The position numbers were made by a program, and so were the translations under genes. Shown in pieces: positions 1-6,513 of a stretch of 19,164 nucleotides of DNA. Within the stretch, counting starts at the first letter, position 1. Each line of letters opens with the position of its first letter. Where the stretch lies: the NCBI GenBank assembly GCA_947174955.1, contig CAMWKX010000005.1, positions 1 through 19,164 on the forward strand, given 5' to 3'. A model generated the notes under the pieces. The model did no database searches. It worked only from the letters and a program-made list of their open reading frames with translations, and was not told the DNA's origin. Source of the stretch: an uncultured Clostridia bacterium (GTDB taxonomy: Bacteria > Bacillota > Clostridia > Christensenellales > Borkfalkiaceae).

Positions 1-437
1 CCTACCGCGACACGCTGGCACTGACCGCCGGAAAGATTTCTGGGGAATCTTTCGAGATAGTCGGTCAAGCCGAGAATTTTAGCCGTCGCCTGCACCTTTT
101 CCTCGATGACGTCGGCGTCGATGCCCTCGAGCATAAGTCCGAACGCGAGGTTTTCGTATACGGTGAGGTGAGGATAGAGCGCGTAAGACTGGAATACCAT
201 TGCTATTCCTCTCTCGCGCGAGCTCATCTGGTTGGCGAGCTTGCCGTCGATATAGAACTCGCCTGCAGTGATGTCTTCGAGACCCGCTATCATACGGAGG
301 GTCGTCGACTTGCCGCAGCCCGAATCGCCGACGAGGCAAATGAATTCGCCGTCTTTGATTTCCATATTGAAGTCGTGCACGGCGTGATAGCCGTTAGGAT
401 AGACCTTGTTTACGTCTTTGAATAATAAAACTGCCAT
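1..437 (-). CDS. Sugar ABC transporter ATP-binding protein, MsmX/UgpC type (C-terminal part outside window)
   Basis: Cytoplasmic ATPase that powers a carbohydrate ABC importer. The first 145 residues or so are visible, starting at ATG 437-435 with an AAGGGG ribosome binding site. Seen: Walker A GDSGCGKST (residues 37-45), the Q-loop region MVFQSYALYPHLTVYEN, and the signature LSGGQCQRV just before the window edge. The family normally reads GPSGCGKST and LSGGQRQRV, so this copy has Pro to Asp in Walker A and Arg to Cys after the signature. It lies 14 nt downstream of kduI on the same strand, so it is probably the last visible gene of the uronate operon. In Firmicutes such ATPases often serve several sugar importers, so an oligo-uronide substrate is an inference from context. 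The missing part should hold Walker B and the regulatory domain. Confidence 0.93.
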   Translation of the reverse strand, partial: MAVLLFKDVNKVYPNGYHAVHDFNMEIKDGEFICLVGDSGCGKSTTLRMIAGLEDITAGEFYIDGKLANQMSSRERGIAMVFQSYALYPHLTVYENLAFGLMLEGIDADVIEEKVQATAKILGLTDYLERFPRNLSGGQCQRVAV

Positions 438-451
438 TTTTGTTTTCCCCT

Positions 452-1321
452 TTACTTTAAGTCCTGAGTTTTGATATTGTCCATATCGTCGTACGCCTGG
501 TTCTCACCGCACATACCCCAGATGAAGGTGTAGTTGTGAGTACCTATGCCCGTATGTATGGACCAGCTGGGCGAAATGACCGCCTGCTCGTTGTGCATAA
601 TGATATGACGCGTTTCCTGAGGCGTGCCCATAAGGTGGATAACCGCCTGGTCCTCGGGAACTTCGAAGTACATATATACTTCCATACGTCTTTCGTGCGT
701 GTGCGAGGGCAACGTGTTCCAGCCGCTGCCTTCGGCGAGCTCGGTCATACCCATTGCAAGCTGACAGCTCTCGCAAACGTCGCCTATTATGAACTGGTTG
801 ATTGTTCTCTTATTCATTCCCGCTTCGGTGCCGAGATGTCTCTGTACGCAGTAGCGCACACCCTCGGGTGCGGGTACGCCCTCAACGGGCTTGGTTATCT
901 TGACCGTGGGATAGGTCTTATGGGCGGGCGAAGAGTTGATATAGAACTTTGCGGGGTTCTTGCCGTCTACCGACGAGAAAGTAACCTCTTTCGTGCCCAT
1001 ACCTACGTATATGCCCTCTTTGTGACCGATATCGTACTTCTTGCCGTCGAGCGTGATTACGCCCGCGCCGCCGATATTGATTACGCCCAATTCTCTTCTT
1101 TCAAGGAAGTACGCGGTTGCAAGCTCCTTGAACGTGCCGAGCGACAAAGCCTTTTTAACGGGCATTGCGCCGCCCGCAATAATTCTGTCCTGATGGGAAT
1201 ACGTCAATAAAATGTCGTCTTCCTCGAACAGTTTTTCGATTAAATATTTTTCCCTCAGTTCCGCGGTGTCGTACTTTTTGGAATCGTCGGGATGGTTTGC
1301 ATACCTTACGTCAAATTTCAT
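452..1321 (-). CDS. kduI: 5-dehydro-4-deoxy-D-glucuronate isomerase KduI
   Basis: Converts 4-deoxy-L-threo-5-hexosulose-uronate, the spontaneous product of unsaturated uronates released by lyases and unsaturated glycuronidases, to 3-deoxy-D-glycero-2,5-hexodiulosonate. It is a cytoplasmic cupin metalloenzyme. At 289 aa it is slightly longer than E. coli KduI (278 aa). The PSHTHERRMEVYMYFE stretch gives His207, His209 and Glu214, and His256 lies in SIHTGIGTHNY. All four sit at a constant +11 offset from the recalled E. coli zinc ligands H196, H198, E203 and H245, so the metal site is intact. The ATG is preceded by AAGGAAG. The gene lies 24 nt after the TIM-barrel isomerase gene and 14 nt before the ABC ATPase, consistent with one operon. 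Confidence 0.97.
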   Translation of the reverse strand: MKFDVRYANHPDDSKKYDTAELREKYLIEKLFEEDDILLTYSHQDRIIAGGAMPVKKALSLGTFKELATAYFLERRELGVINIGGAGVITLDGKKYDIGHKEGIYVGMGTKEVTFSSVDGKNPAKFYINSSPAHKTYPTVKITKPVEGVPAPEGVRYCVQRHLGTEAGMNKRTINQFIIGDVCESCQLAMGMTELAEGSGWNTLPSHTHERRMEVYMYFEVPEDQAVIHLMGTPQETRHIIMHNEQAVISPSWSIHTGIGTHNYTFIWGMCGENQAYDDMDNIKTQDLK

Positions 1322-1345
1322 TGTTTATACTTCCTTAATTTATTA

Positions 1346-2185
1346 TTATACTTGTTCCCAAATCTTTCTTACGTACTCGGTGCACGGCACGATATTCTCG
1401 CCCGTAGTGCCTTCGAGCACCAGAATTGCGTTCTTGTCGTACGCCTTTATGCGCTTAAGAATTGCGGGATAGTCGAACAGTCCCTTGCCGGGCGGCACCT
1501 GCTTTACCTTGCCGTCCTGCATTATATAGTCCTTTAAATGGAACACGACAATCTTGCCCGCAAAGGTCTTCAAGCCCTCGTCTAAAATTTCGAGGTAGCG
1601 CGAATGGTTGGTTTCGTCAAGGTAGTTGTAAATATCGAAAATGACCTTGACGTTTTCCCTGTTCACGCCGTCGATTGCTCTTTTGAGCGTTGCCACGTTC
1701 CAGCAGACGTGACCCGCCGCACCCTCCATACCGATATACGCGCCTTGCGCTTTTGCGTAGTCGGCAAGTTCGGTAAAGGTTTCGATAACGGTTGCAAGCG
1801 CCTCTTCGGTGCGGTTGAGCGGGTTGTAAGTCCACTTGTCGTCGTTGAACGAGCCCGTTTCGCTGCCTACTATGTTGCAGCCAAGCAGTTTCGAGCACTT
1901 TAAATAGTCCTTGAAAACCGCCTTGCAGTTCGCAACCTTTTCCTTGTTGGAATGGACGGGGTTGAAGTACGCGCCGATAAGTCCGACGGTTATTCCGCCC
2001 TCTTTTAAAGTGCGCCCTAACTCTTCGGCAACTTCCGCGGTGAGCGCGTTCGGCTTGTAGGGTATTTCGTCGATAAACTTATACGCCACAAGCTGAACGG
2101 CGTCTATACCGCTTTGATGTAATTTTTCTACCGCAGCCCCGGCGCCCTTGACGCCGAGGTCGTGCGTGCGAAATGCTATTTGCAT
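1346..2185 (-). CDS. Sugar phosphate isomerase/epimerase, TIM barrel (xylose isomerase-like / AP endonuclease 2 superfamily)
   Basis: A 279-residue cytoplasmic TIM-barrel protein. Candidate metal ligands are Glu154 (IGMEGAAGH), Asp184 (VIFDIYNYLD), His216 (VVFHLKD) and Glu258 (LVLEGTTGE), the Glu-Asp-His-Glu pattern of this superfamily, so it is probably an active metal-dependent isomerase or epimerase. Its start lies only 3 nt after the kdgK stop, with at most a weak AGAGA ribosome binding site, which suggests translational coupling. Being between kdgK and kduI, it is likely to interconvert or channel a hexuronate, keto-deoxy sugar or neutral sugar from the same polymer, but the substrate cannot be read from sequence. 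Tagaturonate/fructuronate-type or hydroxypyruvate-isomerase-like activity is possible. Confidence 0.85.
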   Translation of the reverse strand: MQIAFRTHDLGVKGAGAAVEKLHQSGIDAVQLVAYKFIDEIPYKPNALTAEVAEELGRTLKEGGITVGLIGAYFNPVHSNKEKVANCKAVFKDYLKCSKLLGCNIVGSETGSFNDDKWTYNPLNRTEEALATVIETFTELADYAKAQGAYIGMEGAAGHVCWNVATLKRAIDGVNRENVKVIFDIYNYLDETNHSRYLEILDEGLKTFAGKIVVFHLKDYIMQDGKVKQVPPGKGLFDYPAILKRIKAYDKNAILVLEGTTGENIVPCTEYVRKIWEQV

Positions 2186-2188
2186 AAA

Positions 2189-3220
2189 TTATCTCTGTAC
2201 GCGTCCGCTGCCGTCGCCGCCTGCGAGAGCTTCGACTTCCTTGCGCGATACAAGGTTGAAGTCGCCGGGGATGGTGTGCTTCAATGCGGAAGCCGCAACG
2301 CCGAATTCCAAAGCGTCCTTGAAGTTCTTGCCGTCGAGGAAGCCGGTGATAACGCCGCCCGCAAAGCTGTCGCCGCCGCCTACGCGGTCAACGATGGGAT
2401 GCAGAGAATAGCTCTTGGAATGATAGAATTCCTTGGTTTCCGCGCTGTAAATGCAAGCCGACCAGCCGTTGTCGGAAGCCGAATGAGAAACGCGGAGCGA
2501 AGAAATCGCATACTTGAATCCGAGGTCTTTGCACATTCTTTCGAAAATATCCTGATAGCCCGCAAGTTCAAGGTCGCCCTTGGTAACGTCGGTTTCGCCG
2601 GGCTTGTAGCCGAGCACGAGGTCTGCGTCCTCTTCGTTGCCGATGCAGACGTCAACGTACTGCATAAGGTTGGTCATAACCTTCTTAGCCTTTGCGCTCG
2701 TCCACAGCTTCTTGCGGAAGTTGAGGTCGCAGGAAACGGTTACGCCGTGCTTTTTAGCAGCCTTTAAAGCTTCTTCGGTAAGTACTGCCGCGCTGTTGGA
2801 AACCGCCGGAGTAATGCCCGTGAAGTGGAACCAGTCGGCGCCCTCGAAGATTGCGTCGAAGTCGAAGTCTTCGGGTTTAGCCGTGGATATGGACGAATGA
2901 GCTCTGTCGTATACGACCTTGGAAGGACGGATGGACGCGCCCGTTTCGAGATAGTAGATACCAAGTCTTTCGCCGCAGTGAGCGATGTGGTCAACCTCAA
3001 CGCCGTACTTGCGAAGAGCCGCAACAGCGCAGTCGCCGATTTCGTTTTCGGGAACAGCCGTTACGAATTCAGCCTTGTGACCGTAGTTTGCGCACGATAC
3101 GGCTACGTTAGCTTCGCCGCCGCCGTAGTTGATGTCAAACTCGTCAGCCTGAATGAACTTTTCGTTGTTGGGGGTGGAAAGACGAAGCATAATTTCGCCC
3201 ATAGTTACAATCTTTTTCAT
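2189..3220 (-). CDS. kdgK: 2-keto-3-deoxygluconate kinase (PfkB/ribokinase family)
   Basis: Phosphorylates 2-keto-3-deoxy-D-gluconate to KDPG with ATP, the step before Eda. The protein is 343 aa. It shows the N-terminal PfkB substrate-binding stretch NYGGGEANVAVSCANYG (31-47), a central SCDLNFRKKLW (163-173) and the C-terminal PfkB signature DRVGGGDSFAGGVITGFLDG (278-297), where Asp284 is the expected catalytic base; GGGD replaces the commoner GAGD. The start has a strong AAAGGAGA ribosome binding site. It follows the aldolase gene by 42 nt of AT-rich DNA. PfkB sugar kinases are hard to tell apart by sequence, but the clustering with kduI and the aldolase makes KDG the best substrate. Confidence 0.94.
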   Translation of the reverse strand: MKKIVTMGEIMLRLSTPNNEKFIQADEFDINYGGGEANVAVSCANYGHKAEFVTAVPENEIGDCAVAALRKYGVEVDHIAHCGERLGIYYLETGASIRPSKVVYDRAHSSISTAKPEDFDFDAIFEGADWFHFTGITPAVSNSAAVLTEEALKAAKKHGVTVSCDLNFRKKLWTSAKAKKVMTNLMQYVDVCIGNEEDADLVLGYKPGETDVTKGDLELAGYQDIFERMCKDLGFKYAISSLRVSHSASDNGWSACIYSAETKEFYHSKSYSLHPIVDRVGGGDSFAGGVITGFLDGKNFKDALEFGVAASALKHTIPGDFNLVSRKEVEALAGGDGSGRVQR

Positions 3221-3262
3221 AATATATTTCTCCTTTATAAATAAAGTTTTTTTATTTTAAAT

Positions 3263-4246
3263 TTATTTAGCCTGTACAAGGTGTACCGCAAATCCGCCGA
3301 ATTGGTCTTTCAGATAAGCAACAGTAAGATTGCCCGCCTTGTCGTACTTGTACGAAGTTTCGTCAGCCTCGAAGCCGCGCATCTTCAACTGATAAACGGC
3401 GCGCTTAACAGAGTTGGTCGATACCGCGATATGTCCCATATCGCCCTTGAACGGCGACTTCATACATTCAACGTAGGTGGAAGCGAATACCGAGCTGTTG
3501 CCCACCTTCTTGGTAAAGCCGAACGCGTTGTCGAACTTGTCCGCAACGCTCTCCGCCTCTTCGGGGTTGGCGCAGTTGATACCCACGTGTACCATCTTGA
3601 AGCCGAGCATCTTGTCGATAGCTTCCTTACAAAGAGCGGTAATTCCCTCCCAGTTCTCTTCTTCGAGCATCTTGCCGGGGACAATCCAGCTGCCGCCGCA
3701 GCAGACGATCTTGTTGTAAGCGAGATACGTGTTGAGGTTATCCGCCGTAACGCCGCCCGTGGGCATAAAGCGCATCGTGGTGTAAGGGCCGCAGACCGAC
3801 TTTATGTAGGGAAGTCCGCCCGCCTGCTCCGCAGGGAAGAACTTGGCAAAATCAAGTCCGAGTTCCAACGCCTGCTCTATCTCGCTTGCCGAGGAAAGAC
3901 CGGGCGCGAAAGGTATGCCCTTGTCGAGGCAGTGCTTTACAACCTTGGGGTTAAGACCGGGAGCAACGCAGAATTTTGCGCCCGCCGCATACGCCGCGTC
4001 CGCCTGTTCGCAGGTTAAAACCGTGCCAGCGCCGACAAGCATATCGGGGTAAGCCTTTACCATACGTTTGATAACTTCGTCCGCACCCTTTGCACGGAAG
4101 GTTACCTCCGCACAGTTGATGCCGCCGTCGCGCAAAGCCTTTGCAAGCTTTTCGGCGTTCTCCACCTTGTCGAGCTTGATTACGGGAACGATACCCACGT
4201 TACCCAGGCTTTCGACCAATTCGTCCAACTTTTGTTTAATCGTCAT
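3263..4246 (-). CDS. eda: KDPG/KHG aldolase fused to a C-terminal VOC (glyoxalase-like) domain
   Basis: Residues 1 to about 213 form a KDPG aldolase that splits 2-keto-3-deoxy-6-phosphogluconate into pyruvate and glyceraldehyde-3-phosphate. Seen: Glu47 and Arg49 (AEVTFRAKG), Thr75 (GAGTVLT), Pro96 (VAPGLNP) and the Schiff-base Lys135 (FAKFFPAE), each offset +2 from recalled E. coli Eda residues. E. coli Eda is about 213 aa; here 327 aa because residues about 217-327 form a VOC domain beginning KMVHVGINCANPEE. Possible VOC metal ligands are His220, Glu260, His272 and His322. The fusion is one continuous frame with no sign of a sequencing break. It is first in the operon and has a clear AAGGAG site 9 nt before ATG. 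The VOC domain's role is unknown. Confidence 0.95.
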   Translation of the reverse strand: MTIKQKLDELVESLGNVGIVPVIKLDKVENAEKLAKALRDGGINCAEVTFRAKGADEVIKRMVKAYPDMLVGAGTVLTCEQADAAYAAGAKFCVAPGLNPKVVKHCLDKGIPFAPGLSSASEIEQALELGLDFAKFFPAEQAGGLPYIKSVCGPYTTMRFMPTGGVTADNLNTYLAYNKIVCCGGSWIVPGKMLEEENWEGITALCKEAIDKMLGFKMVHVGINCANPEEAESVADKFDNAFGFTKKVGNSSVFASTYVECMKSPFKGDMGHIAVSTNSVKRAVYQLKMRGFEADETSYKYDKAGNLTVAYLKDQFGGFAVHLVQAK

Positions 4247-4263
4247 AAAAAATTACTCCTTAC

Positions 4264-4278
4264 GCGCGTATTACGCGC
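4264..4278. promoter_or_regulatory. Perfect 7-1-7 inverted repeat in the uronate operon leader (candidate operator)
   Basis: GCGCGTA and TACGCGC face each other around one base, between the likely transcription start (about 4290, minus strand) and the aldolase ribosome binding site (4256-4261). A one-base centre rules out an RNA hairpin of full length, so a dimeric repressor site is the better reading. It overlaps a second self-complementary decamer, TACGCGCGTA, at 4261-4270. No regulator gene is visible in the window. Confidence 0.5.
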
Positions 4279-4352
4279 ATATATTCATACACATAAATTA
4301 TAAATGTAAACTTTTGGAAAGTACATATACGAAACGGATATATTCATACACA
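4279..4352. repeat. Exact 15-bp direct repeat bracketing the uronate operon promoter
   Basis: ATATATTCATACACA occurs at 4279-4293 and again, identical and in the same orientation, at 4338-4352 (59 bp start to start). Relative to the proposed minus-strand -10 box at 4297-4302, one copy covers the start point and the other lies upstream near -50 to -60. A shorter repeat, GTACATAT, occurs at 4321-4328 and 4363-4370. The layout suggests paired regulator sites, but AT-rich chance repetition is not excluded. Confidence 0.5.
4297..4325 (-). promoter_or_regulatory. Probable promoter of the uronate operon (eda-kdgK-isomerase-kduI-ABC)
   Basis: On the minus strand TATAAT (4302-4297) lies 17 nt after TGTACT (4325-4320). 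The -10 box is perfect but the -35 box is poor, as expected for a promoter that needs an activator or is controlled by the flanking repeats. The expected leader is about 43 nt. The rest of 4247-4482 holds the repeats, the opposite promoter and no gene. Confidence 0.5.
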
Positions 4353-4419
4353 ATTCGGCAGTGTACATATCTTTATCTGAAAAGCTGCGAATTTCTTGTA
4401 TTTTTTGCGGAAAAGAGGG

Positions 4420-4448
4420 TTGTGACGGGCAATTAAAAATGTTATTAT
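4420..4448 (+). promoter_or_regulatory. Promoter of the SPFH gene
   Basis: TTGTGA (4420-4425), 17 nt, TATTAT (4443-4448). A strong GGGAGG ribosome binding site follows at 4468-4473, shortly before ATG 4483. It diverges from the uronate operon promoter. Confidence 0.6.
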
Positions 4449-4482
4449 ATTCACGTAAGAAACATCAGGGAGGTGTAAGAAA

Positions 4483-5580
4483 ATGACAATCGGAATTATT
4501 TTAGGTTTTATTTTCGCAATCGCGATGGTAATCTGCGCGATTTTATCGGTATGCTTCTTTGCGGGCAGAAAGCTGTTCGCAAGCAGCAAAAACAATATGA
4601 CGGCAAAAAGACCGCTTGCGGGCGGACTTACGGCGGGCGGTGCGGCAGTGGCGTTTATCCTCTTCCTCTTTATACCGTTCAGCTTTCACACGGTCAACGC
4701 GGGTGAAATCGCCGTCGTAAAACACCTCGGCGAAGCGCGCGCCGTACGCACCGCGGGCACGTACTTCGATTTCTGGATAACCGAAAAGTACGATCACTAC
4801 GATTCCAAGGTGCAGAATCTGAACATCAACGCGCACACCTACTCCAAAGACGGTCAGTCGATGCTCATTTTAATCAACGTTCAGTACCAGATGGACACCG
4901 CGAGAGCTTTGGAAGTCGCCAACAACTACGGCAGCCTGGAAGCGCTCTCCGTCAAAATCGAAAACGTGACCGAAGGCAGAGCCAAAGCCGTGCTTTCCAA
5001 ATATTCGGCTATGGAAGTTATCGAAAACCGCGCGGACGCAACCAAAGAGGTTGAAGACGCGGTTAAAGAAGCTATCGACACGAGCTATTACGCATATATC
5101 AACACGGTCGTGCTGACAAACATCGATTTCACCGACGCGTTCGAAAAGACGGTCGAGGACAAGATGATTGCGGAGCAGGAAAAACTGAAGGCGCAGTACG
5201 AAAAGGAAACGGCGATAATCAACGCCGAAAAGGAATTCGAAGTCGCCAAAAAGCAGGCGGAAGCTAAAATCGAGGTTGCCAAGGCGGACGCGGAAGCGCA
5301 GAAGTTAATCGCCGGCGCAGAAGCGTACGCAACCAAGATTAAAATAGTCGAGCTGGCGCGTTCGATGGGTTATACCGTGACCTCTACCACCGAAGGCGAG
5401 GAAGTAGTTTACGAAATCGAATGGGGCACCGGCGCGGAAGCCGAAGCGAGCAAGAAGCTTTTAATCGAGTATATGGAATACCTCGAATACCTTGCAAAAT
5501 GGGACGGCAAGCTGCCCCAGGTCGTTACGGGCGACAACGGCAACGTTATGATACCCGTACCTACGAACCCCACAAACTAA
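4483..5580 (+). CDS. SPFH/prohibitin-like (band 7) membrane protein
   Basis: A 365-aa membrane-anchored protein of the stomatin/prohibitin/flotillin superfamily, which forms oligomeric membrane scaffolds. Seen: a first hydrophobic helix at about 3-27, a second at about 53-67 (AAVAFILFLFIPFSF), then NAGEIAVVKHLGEARAV, the typical start of an SPFH domain (about 70-240), followed by a Lys/Glu/Ala-rich coiled coil (about 220-290, EKEFEVAKKQAEAKIEVAKA). The C-terminus is hydrophilic and ends in a Pro/Asn-rich tail. It is a single-gene unit with its own promoter and a strong terminator, and no NfeD-type or protease partner is adjacent. Its specific role is unknown. Confidence 0.88.
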   Translation: MTIGIILGFIFAIAMVICAILSVCFFAGRKLFASSKNNMTAKRPLAGGLTAGGAAVAFILFLFIPFSFHTVNAGEIAVVKHLGEARAVRTAGTYFDFWITEKYDHYDSKVQNLNINAHTYSKDGQSMLILINVQYQMDTARALEVANNYGSLEALSVKIENVTEGRAKAVLSKYSAMEVIENRADATKEVEDAVKEAIDTSYYAYINTVVLTNIDFTDAFEKTVEDKMIAEQEKLKAQYEKETAIINAEKEFEVAKKQAEAKIEVAKADAEAQKLIAGAEAYATKIKIVELARSMGYTVTSTTEGEEVVYEIEWGTGAEAEASKKLLIEYMEYLEYLAKWDGKLPQVVTGDNGNVMIPVPTNPTN

Positions 5581-5592
5581 CCTAAAAAGTAA

Positions 5593-5626
5593 GCCCCCGC
5601 GGCGTCTGCCGCGGGGGCGTTTTTTA
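5593..5626 (+). terminator. Strong rho-independent terminator of the SPFH gene
   Basis: A perfect 11-bp GC-rich stem (5593-5603 with 5608-5618), loop GTCT, followed by GTTTTTTATT. It separates the SPFH gene from the convergent ribU, whose stop codon (5626-5624) overlaps the T run. Confidence 0.95.
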
Positions 5627-6271
5627 TTCGGTTACGTTTCTGCGCTTTGACTTGGCAAACCTTTCGTTCGTCTTTTTAATGAGCATAGAAAGCGGCTTGT
5701 AAATGAGTAGCGTGACTATCGATATCAGCACCACTTTTACAAAGTTGAAAAGGAACGCCCAGTACCACACGGTGAGGTAAAAATCCATACCCGCGCGCCA
5801 GCTCGTATGCGCGTACAGATTGAGATAGAACGGGAAGGTTAAAAGATAGTTGACGGGCACCGACCACGCCACCTGGCACACGCAGCCGATCGCAATGGTT
5901 ATCAGCACGGCCTTTATGCCCTTGTGCCTTTTGTACATTATCGTGGGGATAAGTATGTACGGCAGCATTATTAAAATGTTCGCAAGCTCGCCCACTCCCA
6001 CCGTCTGCGAAAACGCTACGCCGTATAAAACTTCTTTGAGCACGCTGACAACTACGCCCGCGACGGGTCCCAGCGCAAAGCCCGCAATCATTACGAACAC
6101 GCCCGAGAAATCCACCTTTAAAAAGCTGACCGCAGGGATAATGTAAAACTCGAACCACGGCAGCCGCAAAATGAACGACAACGCGGTGAACACCGCCATA
6201 TACGATATCCTCGTCGCAGTAAAATACTGTCTGAACGCTTCGCCTCTGCTCTTCTTAACCTCTTCTTCCAT
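5624..6271 (-). CDS. ribU: ECF transporter S component, riboflavin (RibU)
   Basis: Integral membrane substrate-binding subunit that takes up riboflavin together with the shared ECF energizing module, which is not in this window. It has 215 aa with about six hydrophobic segments (roughly 22-37, 43-66, 68-84, 95-113, 119-142, 165-195). The RibU-type pattern LKVDFSGVFVMIAGFALGPV (51-70), followed by a lysine in VLKEVLYG, is present. The N- and C-termini are basic and cytoplasmic-looking. The assignment is strongly supported by the FMN riboswitch directly upstream, which implies flavin-regulated expression. The start ATG follows GAGG in the short space after the riboswitch terminator. Confidence 0.94.
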   Translation of the reverse strand: MEEEVKKSRGEAFRQYFTATRISYMAVFTALSFILRLPWFEFYIIPAVSFLKVDFSGVFVMIAGFALGPVAGVVVSVLKEVLYGVAFSQTVGVGELANILIMLPYILIPTIMYKRHKGIKAVLITIAIGCVCQVAWSVPVNYLLTFPFYLNLYAHTSWRAGMDFYLTVWYWAFLFNFVKVVLISIVTLLIYKPLSMLIKKTNERFAKSKRRNVTE

Positions 6272-6285
6272 AATTACCTCGCAAT

Positions 6286-6315
6286 AAAAAAACGCTCCGA
6301 AAAAATTTCGGAGCG
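6286..6315 (-). terminator. Riboswitch expression-platform terminator upstream of ribU
   Basis: On the minus strand CGCTCCGAAA pairs with TTTCGGAGCG over a 3-nt loop (6306-6315 with 6293-6302), followed by a run of seven T. It lies between the FMN aptamer and the ribU ribosome binding site, so FMN binding most likely causes premature termination rather than blocking translation. Confidence 0.9.
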
Positions 6316-6345
6316 CAAATCAAACGATATAAAAACCGCTTTAAA

Positions 6346-6461
6346 ATTCTTTTATCATCCGGACTTTAACCGTCGGTTACGGAATTGCACCGTATCGGGA
6401 GTTTTGACAACTCTTAGCAGACTTTACTGCCGGTGGGGAATTACACCCCGCCCCAAAGAAC
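6346..6461 (-). promoter_or_regulatory. FMN riboswitch (RFN element) controlling ribU
   Basis: On the minus strand the conserved RFN blocks occur in order: GGGGCGGGGTGTAATTCC, CCACCGGCAGTAAAGTC, a variable stem, GGTGCAATTCCG, and ACCGACGGTTAAAGTCCGG followed by ATGA. The closing P1 stem is formed by GTTCTTT (6461-6455) and AAAGAAT (6352-6346). The aptamer begins about 10 nt after the predicted transcription start and is followed by a terminator, then ribU. It senses FMN and lowers riboflavin uptake when FMN is plentiful. Confidence 0.97.
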
Positions 6462-6477
6462 GTTAAATTGTAAGTTC

Positions 6478-6506
6478 ATTATATTTACAAATCAAGGCGT
6501 TGTCAA
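6478..6506 (-). promoter_or_regulatory. Consensus promoter of the riboswitch-ribU transcript
   Basis: Minus strand TTGACA (6506-6501), exactly 17 nt, TATAAT (6483-6478): a full sigma-70/SigA consensus. It starts just after the degV stop, so ribU is transcribed separately. A strong promoter fits control by attenuation. Confidence 0.9.
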
Positions 6507-6513
6507 GAAAAAT

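Noticed and set aside
536..1210. Long plus-strand open frame (224 codons) opposite kduI
   Set aside because: It lies wholly antisense to a well-conserved gene, has no ribosome binding site and its translation resembles no protein; GC-rich codons make long antisense frames common here.
3233..3246. Inverted repeat CTTTAT-AA-ATAAAG in the eda-kdgK gap
   Set aside because: Two-base loop and all A/T pairs apart from the ends; it overlaps the ribosome binding site and is most simply AT-rich coincidence, though weak translational control cannot be excluded.
3281..4018. Plus-strand open frame of 245 codons opposite the aldolase fusion
   Set aside because: Shadow of eda; no start signals and low-complexity Arg/Ala/Val-rich translation.
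5676..6158. Alternative minus-strand frame (160 codons) inside ribU
   Set aside because: Overlaps ribU in another frame, is Arg/Gly-rich and lacks membrane character or start signals.
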